Assembly: GCA_947476855.1 (NCBI GenBank)
Contig: CANJSR010000189.1
Coordinates: forward strand, 1-8,722
Reading direction: 5' to 3'
DNA: 8,722 nt
DNA from: Acetobacteraceae bacterium
Lineage (GTDB): Bacteria > Pseudomonadota > Alphaproteobacteria > Acetobacterales > Acetobacteraceae
The notes beneath the pieces were generated by a model that did no database searches, was not told the DNA's origin, and was given only the letters and a program-made list of their open reading frames with translations. The first letter of the stretch is position 1. Every line of letters starts with the position of its first letter. The translations under genes were made by a program, and so were the position numbers. Below are positions 6,592 to 8,722 of this stretch, in pieces.

Positions 6592-7470
6592 ATGGAATAC
6601 CTAGCAACCGTCCTGGTTCTCATTTCGATCTACGTGGTGCTGGCGGCGAGCTACAACCTGGTCATCGGCTATGGTGGCCTGGCGACCGTGGCGCATCCGA
6701 TCTTCTTCGCGATCGGTGCCTATACGACCGGCATGCTGGCCGTGCATGTCGGCACGCCGCCGCTTTTGAACGTGCTGGCGGGGATGCTGGCGGCGATGGT
6801 GGCCTCGATCGCGCTGGCGGCTTCGTCCCTACGCGTGTCAGGCGACTACCTGCTCATCGCCAGCCTCGGCTTTCAGCTCGGCCTGCTCCAGTTGATCCGC
6901 AACCTGGACATCACGGGCGGCCCGGGCGGGCTGACCGCGATCCCCAGCACGATCACCGGGGCCGCGCGCACGCCGACCTTCCTGGCGATCGCCATCGCGC
7001 TGGCGGTGGCGACGGTCTTCGCGATCCGCGCCATCGTGCGTGGCCCCTATGGGCGGGCCATCACGGCGATGCGGGATGAGGAACTGGCGTTCACCGCGCT
7101 GGGCCGGCACGCGATGTCGATGAAGATCGTGATCTTCGCGATCGGCTGCGGCATCGCCGGCATCGCGGGTGGCGTCTATGCCTATTACTTCCAGTACATC
7201 AGCCCCGATCAGTTCGAGATCCTGCAATCCGCGCAGATCCTGACCATGGTCGTGCTGGGCGGCATGGCCACTGTCTATGGTCCCGTCCTGGGCGCGCTGC
7301 TGCTGCTGGCGATCCCGCAGGCCATCACGTTCCTGCATCTGCCGCCATCCGTGATGGCGCCGATGCAGGGCATCCTGTTCACCTCCCTGGTTCTGGTCTT
7401 CCTGTTCCTGCGTCCGGCCGGAATCCTGGGCGCCAGCGAAACCAAGGTTCGCAAGGGGAAGGCGGCATGA
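6592..7470 (+). CDS. ABC importer inner-membrane permease, LivM type
   Basis: The 292-residue membrane protein shows LivM features: an N-terminal helix pair leading into GYGGLATVAHPIFFAIGAY (residues 26-44), the cytoplasmic coupling segment YGRAITAMRDEELAFTALG, and the C-terminal block MVVLGGMATVYGPVLGA that is typical of the family. Where many LivM proteins have GQxSLGHAAFF in the first block, this one has GLATVAHPIFF, again off-consensus. Paired with the LivH-type protein it makes the heterodimeric channel. AGGGGA at 6580-6585 lies 6 nt before the ATG, 12 bp after the previous stop. Its own stop overlaps the next start by 4 bp (ATGA), a mark of translational coupling. The C-terminus is basic and predicted cytoplasmic. 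Confidence 0.92.
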   Translation: MEYLATVLVLISIYVVLAASYNLVIGYGGLATVAHPIFFAIGAYTTGMLAVHVGTPPLLNVLAGMLAAMVASIALAASSLRVSGDYLLIASLGFQLGLLQLIRNLDITGGPGGLTAIPSTITGAARTPTFLAIAIALAVATVFAIRAIVRGPYGRAITAMRDEELAFTALGRHAMSMKIVIFAIGCGIAGIAGGVYAYYFQYISPDQFEILQSAQILTMVVLGGMATVYGPVLGALLLLAIPQAITFLHLPPSVMAPMQGILFTSLVLVFLFLRPAGILGASETKVRKGKAA

Positions 7471-8225
7471 CCCAGGTCCTGCGTACCGAGAACCTGCAGA
7501 AGCGGTTCGGCGGCATCGTTGTCTCGGACAACGTCAACCTGACGATCGACCGAGGGGAAATCCTCGGCCTGATCGGTCCCAACGGGGCGGGCAAGACGTC
7601 GCTGTTCAACCTGATCTCGGGCGTGCTGCGCCCGGACTCGGGCCGCATCTTCCTGAATGGAGAGGCGATCGACAGCGCCCCGCTGTACAAGCGCGCCCGC
7701 ATGGGGATCGCGCGGACCTGGCAGAACATGCTGCTGTTCCGCACGATGTCGGTGATGGACAATCTGCTGATCGCGCCGCGGGAATACGGCGGCGAGTCGA
7801 TCATGCGGGTCGCCCTGGGCCGCGGCCGCCTGCGGGCGGAGGAGCGCGCGGCGCGGGAAAGCGCGATGGTGATCCTGGAGCGGATGGCTCTGGCCCATAC
7901 CGCCGACAGCATGGTCACCGACCTGCCGTTTGGCCAGCAGAAGCTGATCGGCCTGGCGCGCACGCTGATGAACGACGGACCGCTGCTGCTGCTCGATGAG
8001 CCGATGGCCGGCGTCGAGGGCGCCGCCTACGAGACCATGCAGACGATCGTGCGCGAGGAAGCGGCGGCCGGACGCGCGGTCTGCGTCGTGGAGCACAATG
8101 TCTCCTTCATCCGGGATTTGTGTTCCCGCGGGGTGTTCATGGCGAACGGCAAGATTTTGCAGGACGGCACCGTGGAGGAACTGATCTCCAGCAAGGCGCT
8201 TACTGAACTCTATTTCGGGGTCTGA
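7467..8225 (+). CDS. ABC importer ATP-binding protein, LivG type
   Basis: The 252-residue ATPase is of normal length for LivG. Visible in order are Walker A GPNGAGKT (residues 37-44), the Q-loop Gln86 in ARTWQN with the LivG-like LFRTMSVMDNLL that follows, the ABC signature as LPFGQQ (153-158), Walker B LLLLDE (173-178, Asp177 and catalytic Glu178), and the switch histidine His210 in VVEHN. The C-terminus ending LYFGV is typical of the subfamily. The signature differs from the textbook LSGGQ; LivG proteins often deviate here (LSYG or LPYG forms), so it is expected to be active. The segment after it, KLIGLARTLM, replaces the common RRLEIARAL. AAGGGG (7453-7458) precedes the ATG, which overlaps the permease stop by 4 bp. 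It is a cytosolic, membrane-associated subunit that powers import together with the LivF-type partner. Confidence 0.94.
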   Translation: MTQVLRTENLQKRFGGIVVSDNVNLTIDRGEILGLIGPNGAGKTSLFNLISGVLRPDSGRIFLNGEAIDSAPLYKRARMGIARTWQNMLLFRTMSVMDNLLIAPREYGGESIMRVALGRGRLRAEERAARESAMVILERMALAHTADSMVTDLPFGQQKLIGLARTLMNDGPLLLLDEPMAGVEGAAYETMQTIVREEAAAGRAVCVVEHNVSFIRDLCSRGVFMANGKILQDGTVEELISSKALTELYFGV

Positions 8226-8230
8226 CAGCG

Positions 8231-8722
8231 GTGTTGCGGTATTCCAATATTTCCGCCGGCTATGGCGGTGTGCCCGTGCTGCGCGATATCAGCTTCGAGG
8301 TCGCCGCGGGGGAAGCCGTCGCGATTTTCGGGCACAACGGCGCGGGCAAGACGACGCTGATGCGCTGCGCGGTGGGCGATATCTCCGAGGTTTCGGGTAC
8401 CGTTTCCTATCGCGATCATCAGATCGTTCCGGGCCAGGTGTACCTGAACGTGCGCCAGGGCATCGGCTTCGTGCCGCAGGGGCACAACGTGTTCCGTGAA
8501 CTGACGGTGCGGCAGAACCTCGCGATTTCGGGGCTGAACCACCCCGAGGCGAAGATCGAGGACATCTACAAGATGTTCCCGATCCTGCAGGAGCGGGGGC
8601 CGCAGTTGGCGGGCTCGCTCTCGGGCGGGCAGCAGCAGATCCTGGCGCTGGGTATGGCGCTGATGACGAAGCCGTCGATCCTGCTGCTGGATGAGCCTTC
8701 GACGGGTCTCGCGCCGGTGATC
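8231..8722 (+). CDS. ABC importer ATP-binding protein, LivF type (3' end beyond window)
   Basis: This gene lacks an ATG near its N-terminus. Reading from the GTG at 8231-8233, 5 bp after the LivG-type stop, gives 164 open residues to the window edge; full LivF proteins are about 235. It shows Walker A GHNGAGKT (residues 34-41), Q-loop Gln83 in GFVPQGHNVF (LivF proteins more often have VPEGR here), the signature LSGGQQQ (130-136), and Walker B ILLLDEP (150-156, Asp154 and Glu155), followed by STGLAP. The TTG at 8234 is an alternative start one codon later. The ribosome site is weak (GGGG at 8217-8220, 10 nt away), suggesting coupling to the upstream gene. The D-loop and switch histidine regions lie at or past the edge. 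It is the partner ATPase of the LivG-type subunit in the same importer. Confidence 0.92.
   Translation, partial: MLRYSNISAGYGGVPVLRDISFEVAAGEAVAIFGHNGAGKTTLMRCAVGDISEVSGTVSYRDHQIVPGQVYLNVRQGIGFVPQGHNVFRELTVRQNLAISGLNHPEAKIEDIYKMFPILQERGPQLAGSLSGGQQQILALGMALMTKPSILLLDEPSTGLAPVI

Noticed and set aside
5781..7079. A 432-codon plus-strand frame overlapping both permease genes
   Set aside because: It is out of frame with two permeases that have clear family patterns; the translation is Gly/Arg/His/Asp-rich with no membrane segments or motifs. It is a frame shadow.

Overview
This is a GC-rich bacterial window (about two thirds G+C by eye). Coding density is high, the genes are compact and third positions are strongly G/C. 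Long antisense open frames appear as a by-product of that composition. The gene set (secreted and envelope proteins, a Tat-type signal, a Liv-type ABC transporter, a Baeyer-Villiger monooxygenase and a GMC dehydrogenase) fits a Gram-negative, free-living heterotroph. An alphaproteobacterium is most likely, perhaps of the Rhodospirillales/Acetobacteraceae type. That placement is inference from style, not from a marker gene. I see no rRNA, tRNA, CRISPR array, insertion sequence or phage gene.

Left part (1-2601). A GMC-family oxidoreductase runs off the left edge on the minus strand; only its N-terminal 139 residues are present. A 221-bp divergent intergenic region with one clean 6-bp inverted repeat (574-593) separates it from a plus-strand LOG-family nucleotide phosphoribohydrolase (640-1455). 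Next comes a small secreted protein of unknown function (1540-2076). It converges, with only 15 bp between stop codons, on a minus-strand secreted M23 peptidase (2092-2574, or from 2601 if the better-fitting TTG start is used).

Right part (2716-8722). A complete type I Baeyer-Villiger monooxygenase is followed after 140 bp by a five-gene Liv/HAAT-type ABC importer in canonical order: substrate-binding protein, two permeases and two ATPases. The last ATPase starts with GTG and runs off the right edge. Gaps in the transporter run are 10 bp, 12 bp, a 4-bp overlap and 5 bp, so it is almost certainly one transcript. The 140-bp gap between monooxygenase and transporter holds a set of mutually exclusive hairpins laid out like an attenuator or an mRNA processing site.

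How the genes may work together (inference). The importer would bring in an organic substrate and the monooxygenase would turn a ketone into an ester or lactone. The nearby GMC enzyme could supply the ketone or aldehyde from an alcohol. No hydrolase, thiolase or regulator is visible that would prove a pathway, and the ligand cannot be read from sequence alone. Most of the window is ordinary metabolism. The points most worth a second look are the alternate-pairing leader, the off-consensus motifs shared across the importer, and the physical pairing of a Baeyer-Villiger enzyme with its own ABC importer.
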